From positions 1 through 64,000 of the forward strand of contig NZ_LMXH01000008.1 of NCBI RefSeq assembly GCF_001541095.1: 64,000 nt of DNA. The letters run 5' to 3'. Source of the stretch: Paenibacillus sp. FJAT-26967. Lineage in GTDB: Bacteria > Bacillota > Bacilli > Paenibacillales > NBRC-103111. Positions 8,666-19,515 of the stretch are shown piece after piece. The notes under the pieces are model-generated. The model saw nothing but the letters and a program-made list of their open reading frames with translations, did no database searches and was not told where the DNA came from. Position 1 is the first letter of the stretch. Each line of letters opens with the position of its first letter. The translations under genes were made by a program, and so were the position numbers.

Positions 8666-8771
8666 TTCATATTGACTCGGTTGGGCGGGGAAGGCCTGAG
8701 CCATCCGCGCCTTCGTTGTGAATTAGGATTGTAGGATCGCCAGCACACAGATACGGAAAGGAGTGACTCGA

Positions 8772-9257
8772 ATGGCTTGGAATTGGGAATCTTTTGTATT
8801 CGCGCTTGTCGCCTTCGGGATTTTATATTGGCTGCTAAGCAAGTATGCATTTGGGCCATTAATGGCTACGATGGAAGAGCGCAGAAAGCTGATAGCTGAG
8901 CAAATGAACTCGGCGGACGCTAACCGTGCTCAAGCTGAGCAGATGCTCGCAGAGCAGAAGCAGGTTATCCAGGATGCTCGTAAAGAAGCATATCAAATGA
9001 TCGAGCAAGCTAAACAAACGAGCTCCAAGCAAGCGGAAGAGATCGTTGATAAAGCAAAATCCGAAGCGGATCGTGTGAAAGAAGAAGCAATCCGTGAAAT
9101 CGATAGCGAGAAAAACAAAGCGGTTGCGGCTCTGCGCGGTCAAGTTAGCGCTATGTCCGTTATGATCGCTTCCAAAATTATTGAAAAGCAAGTGGACGAA
9201 AAGTCGCAGGAAGAATTGGTGAACCATTACCTTAATGAGGTAGGGGGACAAAAATGA
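8772..9257 (+). CDS. atpF: F1Fo ATP synthase subunit b
   Basis: A 161-aa protein: one N-terminal membrane helix (about residues 8-27) followed by a long charged, Ala/Gln/Glu/Lys-rich coiled coil, the stator stalk. AAAGGAG (8757-8763) with 8-nt spacing selects the ATG at 8772 rather than an in-frame GTG at 8763 that lies in the Shine-Dalgarno. Its stop overlaps the atpH start (ATGA). Confidence 0.95.
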   Translation: MAWNWESFVFALVAFGILYWLLSKYAFGPLMATMEERRKLIAEQMNSADANRAQAEQMLAEQKQVIQDARKEAYQMIEQAKQTSSKQAEEIVDKAKSEADRVKEEAIREIDSEKNKAVAALRGQVSAMSVMIASKIIEKQVDEKSQEELVNHYLNEVGGQK

Positions 9258-9802
9258 GTGACATCGTTGTAGCGAAAAGATATGCGAGAGCACTTTTTGA
9301 GGCGGCGAAAGAGCAGAGTGCGGTCGCTCAAGTCGAAACCGAATTGAACGAAGTTGTTCAGACAGTTCAGAATCATGCGGAGCTCCGCAAAGTACTGGAT
9401 CATCCGAACATCGACGTACCTGCGAAACGCCAGCTCATGTCAAGCATCTTTGCGGGTCGGCTGTCGCCGCTCGTTCTGAATATAATTAATCTTCTGATTG
9501 ATAGAAGACGTCAATCTCTGCTTCCTATTGTACTTTCCGACTTTGTTCAGATTTCCAACGAGTCGCTTGGCCAAGCTGACGCGACGGTATATACCGCGCT
9601 GCCGCTGACGGAAGCACAGGTTAAGGAAATTGCAGAACAGTTTAGCCGGATGACTGGCAAGCAAATTCGTGTACAGACGGTAATCGACCCGAGCCTTCTT
9701 GGCGGCATTACCGTTCGGATCGGTGACCGTCTCTACGACGGTAGTTTGGCAGGCAAACTCGAACGTTTGGAAAAATCACTGAAACAAGCTCAAGCAATGT
9801 AG
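9254..9802 (+). CDS. atpH: F1Fo ATP synthase subunit delta
   Basis: A 182-aa OSCP/delta subunit that joins the b-stalk to the top of F1. It opens with VAKRYARALFEAA and ends with the conserved DPSLLGGITVRIGDRLYDGSL segment. It overlaps atpF by 4 bp, so it is translationally coupled. Length is typical. Confidence 0.95.
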   Translation: MSDIVVAKRYARALFEAAKEQSAVAQVETELNEVVQTVQNHAELRKVLDHPNIDVPAKRQLMSSIFAGRLSPLVLNIINLLIDRRRQSLLPIVLSDFVQISNESLGQADATVYTALPLTEAQVKEIAEQFSRMTGKQIRVQTVIDPSLLGGITVRIGDRLYDGSLAGKLERLEKSLKQAQAM

Positions 9803-9812
9803 ATAGGGGTGA

Positions 9813-11333
<1,521 letters not shown>

Positions 11334-11381
11334 TTATGAGAATTGTTGATTCCATAATAAAGCTGCAGGGGGTGAAACAGT

Positions 11382-12245
11382 ATGGCTAAAGGTATACGCG
11401 AAATTAAACGGCAAATTAAGAGTAAACAAAACACCAGGCAAATCACGAAAGCAATGGAAATGGTTGCCGCTTCCAAGCTGAAAAGAGCGCAGAACAACGC
11501 GGAGGCTTCTCGCCCCTATGCGGATAAGATTCGCGAAGTTGCATTCAGCGTAGCCGCGGGCTCAAAGGGGATCCAACACCCGATGCTCCAGGTTCGTGAA
11601 GTTAAACGTACGGGATATTTGGTTCTGACTTCCGATCGTGGACTCGCTGGAGGATTCAACGCGAACGTCCTGCGTAAAGCGCTCACTACAATTCGTGCAC
11701 GCCATAAATCTACAGATGAGTATGCAGTTTTCGTTGTAGGACGTAAAGGGAAGGATTTCTTCAAGCGTAGAAATATTCCTGTCTTCGATGAAGTGACGGG
11801 GTTAAGCGATTCTCCTACCTTTGCCGATATCAAGCAGCTTGCTTCTTCGGCCGTGCAGAATTTCATCGATGGCAGCTATGACGAGCTGTATGTAATCTAT
11901 AATCAGTTCCACAATGCTCTTACGCAAACACCGATTGAGAAGAAGCTACTGCCTCTTGAGCAGACTGAATCCGGTGGAAATGCCATCTCTTCCTATGAAT
12001 ATGAACCCTCCGCCGAAGGTGTTCTGGAAGTACTGCTTCCGAAATATGCGGAAACGGTCATTTTCAGCGCCGTGCTGGAAAGCAAAGCGAGTGAATTCGG
12101 CGCGCGGATGACCGCAATGGGAAGCGCGACGAAGAATGCGTCGAAGATGATTGCAGAGCTTACACTTTCCTACAACCGTGCACGTCAGGCGGCAATCACC
12201 CAAGAAATCTCGGAAATTGTCGCTGGCGCGAACGCATTGAATTAA
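11382..12245 (+). CDS. atpG: F1Fo ATP synthase subunit gamma
   Basis: A 287-aa central rotor shaft. The N-terminal helix MAKGIREIKRQIKSKQNTRQ and the C-terminal helix ending RQAAITQEISEIVAGANAL form the coiled coil inside the alpha3beta3 head. The TSDRGLAGGFNANV segment is conserved. AGGGGGTGA precedes the ATG. Confidence 0.96.
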   Translation: MAKGIREIKRQIKSKQNTRQITKAMEMVAASKLKRAQNNAEASRPYADKIREVAFSVAAGSKGIQHPMLQVREVKRTGYLVLTSDRGLAGGFNANVLRKALTTIRARHKSTDEYAVFVVGRKGKDFFKRRNIPVFDEVTGLSDSPTFADIKQLASSAVQNFIDGSYDELYVIYNQFHNALTQTPIEKKLLPLEQTESGGNAISSYEYEPSAEGVLEVLLPKYAETVIFSAVLESKASEFGARMTAMGSATKNASKMIAELTLSYNRARQAAITQEISEIVAGANALN

Positions 12246-12264
12246 TGCGGAATACGGATCTTAG

Positions 12265-13698
<1,434 letters not shown>

Positions 13699-13754
13699 GC
13701 AATCAGTACAAGCAGGCTCTGTCTGCCAATTCTGATTATAAGCCGAGCTAGCGG

Positions 13755-13814
13755 GGGAATTAATTCCCTGCAAGTGAGGCGAAGCTTACGAAGCGAACTT
13801 TCTAGCGAAAGTTC
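13755..13814 (+). promoter_or_regulatory. two hairpins in the atpD-atpC gap
   Basis: The perfect palindrome GGGAATTAATTCCC (13755-13768) is followed by a hairpin GAACTTTC-TAGC-GAAAGTTC (13795-13814, 8-bp stem, 4-nt loop). The second ends one base before the GGGGAGG ribosome binding site of atpC. No T-tract follows either, so they are not terminators. They may set how much epsilon is made relative to beta. Confidence 0.5.
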
Positions 13815-13829
13815 TGGGGAGGAATGAGC

Positions 13830-14234
13830 GTGAGTACTTTCCTATTGGAAATTGTAACTCCGGAGCGCATCGTATATACCCAGAATGTTCGCATGATCAC
13901 TGTCGAGGGCGTTGACGGCCAACTGGGGATTCTTCCGAACCACATTCCGTTTGTGACACCTTTGAAAATCGCACCTGCCTCAATCAAGCTTGAGAATGGC
14001 AAGAATGAATCTGTTGCATTAAACGGAGGATTCATGGAAGTGCGTAAGGATAAGGTTGTTATACTTGCGGAGAGTGCGGAACTGCCGAGCGACATTGACA
14101 TCGAACGTGCTAAAGCAGCGAAGGAACGCGCCGAGAAGCGTTTGAGCGGTAAAAAGGACGAGGCGGATTTCAAGCGCGCCGAGCTTTCACTCAAACGGGC
14201 GTTGACCCGGATCGGGGTACACGAGCACAGATAA
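13830..14234 (+). CDS. atpC: F1Fo ATP synthase subunit epsilon
   Basis: A 134-aa protein: N-terminal beta-barrel (LEIVTPERIVYTQNVRMI, DGQLGILPNHIPFVTPLKI) and a C-terminal two-helix arm rich in Ala/Lys/Glu that can inhibit ATP hydrolysis. I chose the GTG at 13830 because GGGGAGG (13816-13822) is 7 nt upstream. The ATG at 13824, two codons earlier, would be only 1 nt away from it. The choice adds or removes two residues. It is the last gene of the atp operon. Confidence 0.92.
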   Translation: MSTFLLEIVTPERIVYTQNVRMITVEGVDGQLGILPNHIPFVTPLKIAPASIKLENGKNESVALNGGFMEVRKDKVVILAESAELPSDIDIERAKAAKERAEKRLSGKKDEADFKRAELSLKRALTRIGVHEHR

Positions 14235-14243
14235 GAATAAAGG

Positions 14244-14278
14244 ACAGAGGACGTTGCATCAACGTTCTCTGTTTTTTT
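14244..14278 (+). terminator. terminator of the atp operon
   Basis: ACAGAGGACGTT (14244-14255) pairs with AACGTTCTCTGT (14261-14272) through 12 bp with G-U pairs, and seven T follow (14272-14278). It lies 9 nt after atpC. Confidence 0.92.
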
Positions 14279-14285
14279 GTGTCCA

Positions 14286-14299
14286 AGGAAACGTTTTCA
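14286..14299 (+). promoter_or_regulatory. candidate CcpA (cre) site upstream of nuo
   Basis: AGGAAACGTTTTCA matches the cre consensus TGNAARCGNWWWCA at 13 of 14 positions. It lies about 16 nt upstream of the nuo -35. Carbon-catabolite control of complex I would be plausible. A single-site match by eye is weak evidence. Confidence 0.4.
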
Positions 14300-14315
14300 T
14301 TAAATTCATTTTCAT

Positions 14316-14345
14316 TAGACACAAAATTTTAGCGTATGCTATAAT
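14316..14345 (+). promoter_or_regulatory. sigma-A promoter of the nuo operon
   Basis: TAGACA (14316-14321), 18-bp spacer, TATAAT (14340-14345) preceded by TGC, an extended -10. Transcription would start near 14352, which rules out the long nuoA reading frame beginning at 14345 and supports the start at 14420. Confidence 0.8.
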
Positions 14346-14419
14346 TGGAAGGTGTTGTATTACCATATTTTATGAGATCAATTAGAATATCTTATGAAAA
14401 TGGAGGCGGTTTCAAGCGG

Positions 14420-14785
14420 ATGTATACGGTGAAATATTTGATCGTTGCCATTTTCGTTGCACTCGGCGTCTTACTGCCCATTGCAGCTTTGACGATCGGC
14501 AGATTGCTAAGGCCTAATAAACCTACAGAAGACAAGGCAACCACCTATGAGAGCGGCAACGAGCCAATTGGGGAAGGTCAGATCCGGTTTAATATCCGGT
14601 ATTACCTTTATGCGTTGATGTTTGTCATTTTTGATGTAGAAACTGTGTTTCTGTATCCGTGGGCAGTCGCATACAATCAACTTGGGCTATTTGCATTGGT
14701 TGAAATGTGTATTTTCATTGTGCTTCTTGGTGTCGGACTACTTTACGCTTGGAAGAAGAAGGTGCTGCAATGGACTTCAATTTAG
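14420..14785 (+). CDS. nuoA: complex I subunit A
   Basis: A 121-aa membrane subunit with three helices. It has the conserved [22 protein letters not shown] loop and [15 protein letters not shown], which carries the acidic residues of the second helix. It sits at the hinge between the peripheral and membrane arms of NADH-quinone oxidoreductase-type complexes. GGAGGCGG upstream supports the ATG at 14420, which is also the first start downstream of the promoter. It overlaps nuoB by 16 bp. Confidence 0.93.
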   Translation: MYTVKYLIVAIFVALGVLLPIAALTIGRLLRPNKPTEDKATTYESGNEPIGEGQIRFNIRYYLYALMFVIFDVETVFLYPWAVAYNQLGLFALVEMCIFIVLLGVGLLYAWKKKVLQWTSI

Positions 14786-15288
14786 GATCAATTACACCGG
14801 AAGAACGCGATGAGCTTAACCGCAATGTATTTATGACCACCCTTGAGCAGGTAAAAGCCTGGGCCCGGAGCAATTCACTGTGGCCGCTTACTTTCGGTCT
14901 CGCCTGTTGTGCTATTGAAATGATGGGGACTGGCGCGTCTCATTACGACCTTGATCGTTTTGGGGTCATTTTCAGGACTTCCCCCCGGCAGTCCGATGTA
15001 ATGATTGTGGCAGGTACGGTTACTAAGAAGATGGCTCCTTTGTTGAAAAGGTTATACGATCAAATGCCCGAACCGAAATGGGTCATTGCGATGGGTTCCT
15101 GTGCCACTGCCGGAGGGCCCTATGTGAAATCGTATGCCGTTGTAAAAGGGGTCGATCAAATTGTACCGGTCGATATATACATACCTGGTTGTCCACCGAA
15201 TCCAGCCGCATTAATCTACGGAATTAATAAACTTCAGGAAAAGATCCGTTACGAAGCTAAGACCGGGAAGCAGGTGACGAATCGTTGA
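14770..15288 (+). CDS. nuoB: complex I subunit B
   Basis: A 172-aa iron-sulfur subunit. The four ligands of the terminal [4Fe-4S] cluster N2 are visible as Cys46, Cys47 (LACCAIEMM), Cys111 (GSCATAGGP) and Cys141 (PGCPPNP). It passes electrons to quinone at the interface with subunit D. ATG 14770 is inside the end of nuoA. Its stop overlaps the TTG start of nuoC. Confidence 0.96.
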   Translation: MDFNLGSITPEERDELNRNVFMTTLEQVKAWARSNSLWPLTFGLACCAIEMMGTGASHYDLDRFGVIFRTSPRQSDVMIVAGTVTKKMAPLLKRLYDQMPEPKWVIAMGSCATAGGPYVKSYAVVKGVDQIVPVDIYIPGCPPNPAALIYGINKLQEKIRYEAKTGKQVTNR

Positions 15289-16004
15289 GCGACAAGGATA
15301 AAGATAACCAAAAACAGCAGGATGTGACAAACTCACCTGAAGTTTTGGAAGTGCATACAATTGAATTAGAGGAAAAAGAAGTAAATAGATCGAAAATGGG
15401 GGAATCCACCGCAGAGGCTTCCGCAGACGTCGGCAAAGCGCAGGCAGCGGCTGAAGCGCGAGCTAACCGTGCGAAAGCCCGCAGCGCTAAGGATGCAGCT
15501 GATTCGGCTGCGCCGAAGGAGCCATCCCCTAACCAGCCGCTGCTGGATCGGCTGGTGGAGATTCTTAAGGGAGCGGTGAACGAACAGGCCGTTGAAGAGG
15601 CATACATCAACGAGATTGACGGTCACCGCCCCTTTGTGGTGATCCGCAGCGAGGACTGGCTGCGGACTGCTGAGGTCTTGCTGCAGCACAAGGAGCTGCA
15701 GTGTACGTATTTACGCAATGTAACGGGTCTTGATACAGAGTCGAACCTGGAGGTTGTGTATCACTTTCTCTCGATTCCTCTGCGTAAAGAATACGGCGTT
15801 AAAGTTCGGACAGACCGTACAGCTCCAGCTGTACCCTCTGTATCGGCAATATGGCCGACGGCAGATTGGAATGAACGCGAAATCTACGATTTGCTGGGCA
15901 TTGAGTTCCCGGGTCATCCGAATTTGACCCGCATTATGATGCCGGATGAATGGATCGGACATCCGCTTCGCAAAGATTATGAAGCGTACGACCCGGAGGT
16001 GTAG
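15285..16004 (+). CDS. nuoC: complex I subunit C
   Basis: A 239-aa 30-kDa-type subunit. The catalytic-arm core begins near residue 84 and carries the signature [21 protein letters not shown], then RIMMPDEW and LRKDYE. The first 80 or so residues are a charged, Ala/Glu/Lys-rich tail with no recognisable fold, longer than in most bacteria. The start is a TTG overlapping the nuoB stop (TTGA). Confidence 0.92.
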   Translation: MSDKDKDNQKQQDVTNSPEVLEVHTIELEEKEVNRSKMGESTAEASADVGKAQAAAEARANRAKARSAKDAADSAAPKEPSPNQPLLDRLVEILKGAVNEQAVEEAYINEIDGHRPFVVIRSEDWLRTAEVLLQHKELQCTYLRNVTGLDTESNLEVVYHFLSIPLRKEYGVKVRTDRTAPAVPSVSAIWPTADWNEREIYDLLGIEFPGHPNLTRIMMPDEWIGHPLRKDYEAYDPEV

Positions 16005-16007
16005 CAC

Positions 16008-17105
16008 TTGTTACGGACTGAAGAACTTCTGTTAAACGTCGGCCCTCAGCATCCGAGTACGCACGGGGTATTCCGCATTATAGTAAAACTCGACGGGGAG
16101 ATTATCCGGGAAGCTATTCCTGTTATGGGCTACCTGCACCGTGGGACGGAGAAGTTAGCGGAGAACTTAACCTATACACAAATTATTCCATATACGGACC
16201 GAATGGATTATGTGTCTGCCATGACGAACAATTATGTGCTAGTGAACGCTGTTGAGCGAATGATGAACGTACAAATACCAGAAAGAGCGGAGTATTTGCG
16301 TGTACTTGTCATGGAACTTCAGCGGATTGCCAGCCACCTCGTATGGTGGGGGACTTATCTGCTGGATATTGGAGCTATGAGTCCCTTCTTATATGCATTC
16401 CGTGACAGAGAGATGATCATTGATTTTTTTAACGAGCTATGTGGTGCAAGGCTAACCTACAATTATATGCGCGTGGGTGGAGTGAAATGGGACGCACCGG
16501 ACGGCTGGCTGGACAAAATCCGCGCATTTATTCCTTATATGAGAAGTAAGCTTGAGGAATATGACCGGCTGGTCAGCGGTAATGAGATTTTCCTTGCCCG
16601 TATTAAAGGCGTAGGCAAATACGATGCGGCAACTGCCATTGCATATGGTCTGAGCGGAGCCAATCTCAGGTGCACTGGAGTGAGCTGGGATTTGAGGAAA
16701 GACCAGCCTTACAGCATTTACGAACGCTTTGAGTTTGACGTACCCGTGGGTCAGAATGGAGACTGCTACGACCGTTATTTGATCCGGCTGGAGGAGATTG
16801 AACAGTCACTCCGGATTATTGAACAAGTACTGGATCAAATACCCGAGGGCGATACGATGGCGAAAGGATTGCGGGTAATTAGGCCGCCCGAAGGCGATAT
16901 TTATGCACCGATTGAATCGCCAAGAGGGGAAATCGGGTGTTTTATTATGTCTAAAGGGAAGACCGAGCCTTACCGGTTAAAATTTCGGCGGCCTTCTTTT
17001 GTCAATCTGCAAATCCTGCCTAAACTGCTGGTAGGCGAAACCATGACCAACTTAATTACGATTCTGGGTGGTATTGATATCGTTGTTGGGGAGGTGGATT
17101 GCTGA
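16008..17105 (+). CDS. nuoD: complex I subunit D
   Basis: A 365-aa 49-kDa-type subunit related to the large subunit of [NiFe] hydrogenases, with the nickel cysteines absent as in all complex I. It shows NVGPQHPSTHGVFR with the quinone-binding His, HRGTEKL, PYTDRMDYV and GEIGCFIMSKG. The TTG at 16008 follows GGAGGT (15995-16000). The stop overlaps the nuoH start by one base. Confidence 0.95.
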   Translation: MLRTEELLLNVGPQHPSTHGVFRIIVKLDGEIIREAIPVMGYLHRGTEKLAENLTYTQIIPYTDRMDYVSAMTNNYVLVNAVERMMNVQIPERAEYLRVLVMELQRIASHLVWWGTYLLDIGAMSPFLYAFRDREMIIDFFNELCGARLTYNYMRVGGVKWDAPDGWLDKIRAFIPYMRSKLEEYDRLVSGNEIFLARIKGVGKYDAATAIAYGLSGANLRCTGVSWDLRKDQPYSIYERFEFDVPVGQNGDCYDRYLIRLEEIEQSLRIIEQVLDQIPEGDTMAKGLRVIRPPEGDIYAPIESPRGEIGCFIMSKGKTEPYRLKFRRPSFVNLQILPKLLVGETMTNLITILGGIDIVVGEVDC

Positions 17106-18112
17106 TGCTGGATTTGGTCGGACAACCGCTGACATGGACTCATACCCTTATATTTGTGGCTTACGGTGTAGTGCTCCTTCTAATTATTCTGGGATTCGTC
17201 ACCTATGCCATTTATTTTGAACGTAAAGTGATCGGCTGGATGCAGGGCCGCTACGGCCCTAACCGGACGGGTCCTTTTGGACTACTTCAGACGGTTGCAG
17301 ACGTGTTTAAGCTCCTGATTAAGGAGGATACAATTCCGCGTAAGGCAGACCGGCCATTGTTTATTTTGGCTCCCGTAATTACATTCATTCCGGCGTTTGT
17401 CGTTGTAGCGACGATTCCGTTCACGGCCAACCTGATTCATGCCGATCTGAATGTGGGCCTCCTGTATTATGTTGCTCTGTCCGGCATATCGACTATCGGA
17501 ATGATACTCGGAGGCTGGGCTTCGAATAACAAGTATGCACTGCTCGGGGGTATGCGTTCCGCTGCTCAAATGATCAGTTACGAGGTACCGCTTGTCATTT
17601 CTGTAATCGGGGTCATTATGATGACGGGCACGCTGAATCTTCATAAGATTGTGGAGGCTCAGGGCGACAATTTCTGGAACTGGAACTTCCTCCCTCAAAT
17701 CGTCGGGTTTATCGTTTTCATGATTGCAGGCGTTTCGGAGCTGAACCGGACTCCTTTCGATCTTCCTGAGGCTGAATCGGAGCTGGTCGCAGGATATCAC
17801 GTGGAGTATAGCGGTTTCCGTTTTGCTTTCTTCATGCTCGCCGAATATGTATATGTATTTGCCATTGCATCTTTGACGACCGTCCTTTTTCTGGGAGGGT
17901 GGCATGCCCCGCTTGCCTTTCTTGCCTTTATACCGGGTATCGTCTGGTTTCTGCTTAAGTTCTCAATCATCGTATTCTTCTTCTTCTGGATCCGGGCGAC
18001 AATGCCGAGGATCCGTATCGATCAGCTGATGGGATTGGGCTGGAAAGTCCTTTTACCGTTAGCACTGCTCAATATTTTTATTACCGCGGTCTATATGGGC
18101 ATTACTGCATAG
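17105..18112 (+). CDS. nuoH: complex I subunit H
   Basis: A 335-aa polytopic subunit forming the quinone chamber. It has YFERKVIGWMQGRYGPNRTGP, the FDLPEAESELVAGYHVEYSG loop and IRATMPRIRIDQLM. GGGGAGGTGG (17088-17097) selects the ATG at 17105 over a TTG two codons earlier. Length is normal. Confidence 0.95.
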   Translation: MLDLVGQPLTWTHTLIFVAYGVVLLLIILGFVTYAIYFERKVIGWMQGRYGPNRTGPFGLLQTVADVFKLLIKEDTIPRKADRPLFILAPVITFIPAFVVVATIPFTANLIHADLNVGLLYYVALSGISTIGMILGGWASNNKYALLGGMRSAAQMISYEVPLVISVIGVIMMTGTLNLHKIVEAQGDNFWNWNFLPQIVGFIVFMIAGVSELNRTPFDLPEAESELVAGYHVEYSGFRFAFFMLAEYVYVFAIASLTTVLFLGGWHAPLAFLAFIPGIVWFLLKFSIIVFFFFWIRATMPRIRIDQLMGLGWKVLLPLALLNIFITAVYMGITA

Positions 18113-18151
18113 GGCGTCGGATTGTAAAGACACAGGAGGAGGAGAAAGCTC

Positions 18152-18604
18152 ATGAAAGGATTGCTCCAAGGACTAGGCGTGACGCTCAAGACGATGACTC
18201 AGAAGAAAGTAACCTATGCGTATCCCGATGTTCCTCTGACCATGCCGGACCGTTTCCGTGGAATCCAGCATTTTGAACCCGATAAATGTATCGTATGCAA
18301 TATGTGCGTGAAGGTCTGCCCGACCGAATGTATCTCTTTGACCGGCAAGGCTAACCCTGATCCCGAGAAGAAGGGGAAAGTGATCGAAACCTACGATATT
18401 AACTTTGAAATCTGTATTCTCTGTGATTTATGTACAGAGGTCTGTCCGACGGAAGCCGTCGTAATGACGAATCATTTTGAGCTGAGTACATACAGTCGTG
18501 ACGATCTGTTTAAGGATATGAAATGGCTGACTGACAACAATACTCTGGTTAGAAAAGAAAATAATTATGCCTTTCCAAGGGGAGGCGCGAAGAAGGATGT
18601 TTAG
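18152..18604 (+). CDS. nuoI: complex I subunit I
   Basis: A 150-aa ferredoxin-like subunit with two [4Fe-4S] motifs: Cys46-49-52-56 (CIVCNMCVKVCP) and Cys88-91-94-98 (CILCDLCTEVCP). It relays electrons toward cluster N2. In this organism it may also be the entry point for electrons, because the nuoEFG module is missing. A strong AGGAGGAG site precedes the ATG. Confidence 0.95.
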   Translation: MKGLLQGLGVTLKTMTQKKVTYAYPDVPLTMPDRFRGIQHFEPDKCIVCNMCVKVCPTECISLTGKANPDPEKKGKVIETYDINFEICILCDLCTEVCPTEAVVMTNHFELSTYSRDDLFKDMKWLTDNNTLVRKENNYAFPRGGAKKDV

Positions 18605-19121
18605 CGGACTGGGCGGTTTCCTGTCTGACGGGCATAACTGGTGGTTCCTGTTATTCGCGATAGGTGCGATTGGCGGAGCAATCTATATGATTAACTTCAC
18701 GAAAGTGGTTCATATGGTCTTGTCCGTTGCCTTTACTTTTATAAGTCTGGCAGGTTTATACGTACTCTTGGAAGCGGAATTTGTCGGCTTTGTTCAAATT
18801 CTCATTTATGCGGGTGCGATTTCTATTCTTATGATCTTTGGAATCATGATGACGAATCATAAAGGAGAGGAAGCATCGAAGAAAAGACCGGTATATCATG
18901 TACTTTTGACTATAGGGTCTTTGGGATTGTTCTTTATTCTCTTCTATGCGATTCAGAATACATCGTTTCCATCCGGCACTTTCGAAGCAGGGGGAGATAA
19001 TACGCTTGAAATCGGCAAGCTGCTGTACAGCCAGCATGTCATTGCATTTGAAATTATGTCCGTTCTGCTAACGGTTGCGTTCATCGGCGCTATCGTCATA
19101 GCTAAGAGGGAGGAGGATTAA
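18597..19121 (+). CDS. nuoJ: complex I subunit J
   Basis: A 174-aa subunit with five hydrophobic helices and the conserved [23 protein letters not shown] segment. ATG 18597 overlaps the end of nuoI by 8 bp and has AAGGGGAGG upstream. A longer reading from 18567 would put the Shine-Dalgarno inside the gene. Confidence 0.93.
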   Translation: MFSGLGGFLSDGHNWWFLLFAIGAIGGAIYMINFTKVVHMVLSVAFTFISLAGLYVLLEAEFVGFVQILIYAGAISILMIFGIMMTNHKGEEASKKRPVYHVLLTIGSLGLFFILFYAIQNTSFPSGTFEAGGDNTLEIGKLLYSQHVIAFEIMSVLLTVAFIGAIVIAKREED

Positions 19122-19123
19122 CC

Positions 19124-19435
19124 TTGAGTGGTGTTGCTACTCCTTACTTGACGCTGGCGGCCATTCTTTTCTGCATAGGGTTGTATGGGGCTTTGTCCAA
19201 AAAAAGCGGCGTCATCGTGCTTCTCTCCATCGAGCTGATGCTCAATGCCGTGAACCTCAATCTTATTGCCTTCGCGAAACTGGGCGCAAATCCAGCGCTG
19301 ACGGGCCATATTTTTTCCCTGTTTACCATCACGGTAGCCGCAGCTGAAGCTGCTGTCGGCGTTGCTATTCTGATAGCACTCTATCGTAACCGTGGGACAG
19401 GTGACGTTGAGGACATGAATTCGATGAAACATTAG
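19124..19435 (+). CDS. nuoK: complex I subunit K
   Basis: A 103-aa, three-helix subunit. It keeps the buried glutamates of the antiporter-like family in [16 protein letters not shown] and [14 protein letters not shown]. The start is TTG at 19124, two bases after the nuoJ stop, with GGGAGGAGG upstream. Confidence 0.95.
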   Translation: MSGVATPYLTLAAILFCIGLYGALSKKSGVIVLLSIELMLNAVNLNLIAFAKLGANPALTGHIFSLFTITVAAAEAAVGVAILIALYRNRGTGDVEDMNSMKH

Positions 19436-19515
19436 ACCCGGCTCGGTTCGTGAATCGGTTCAAGTATCCGAATAGTGGTTTAACGTCACTGACTTGAAGG
19501 AGGAAGGGAAGAAAT

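Noticed and set aside
13699-13829. Terminator splitting atpD from atpC
   Set aside because: Hairpins are present but without any T-tract; the operon terminator lies after atpC.
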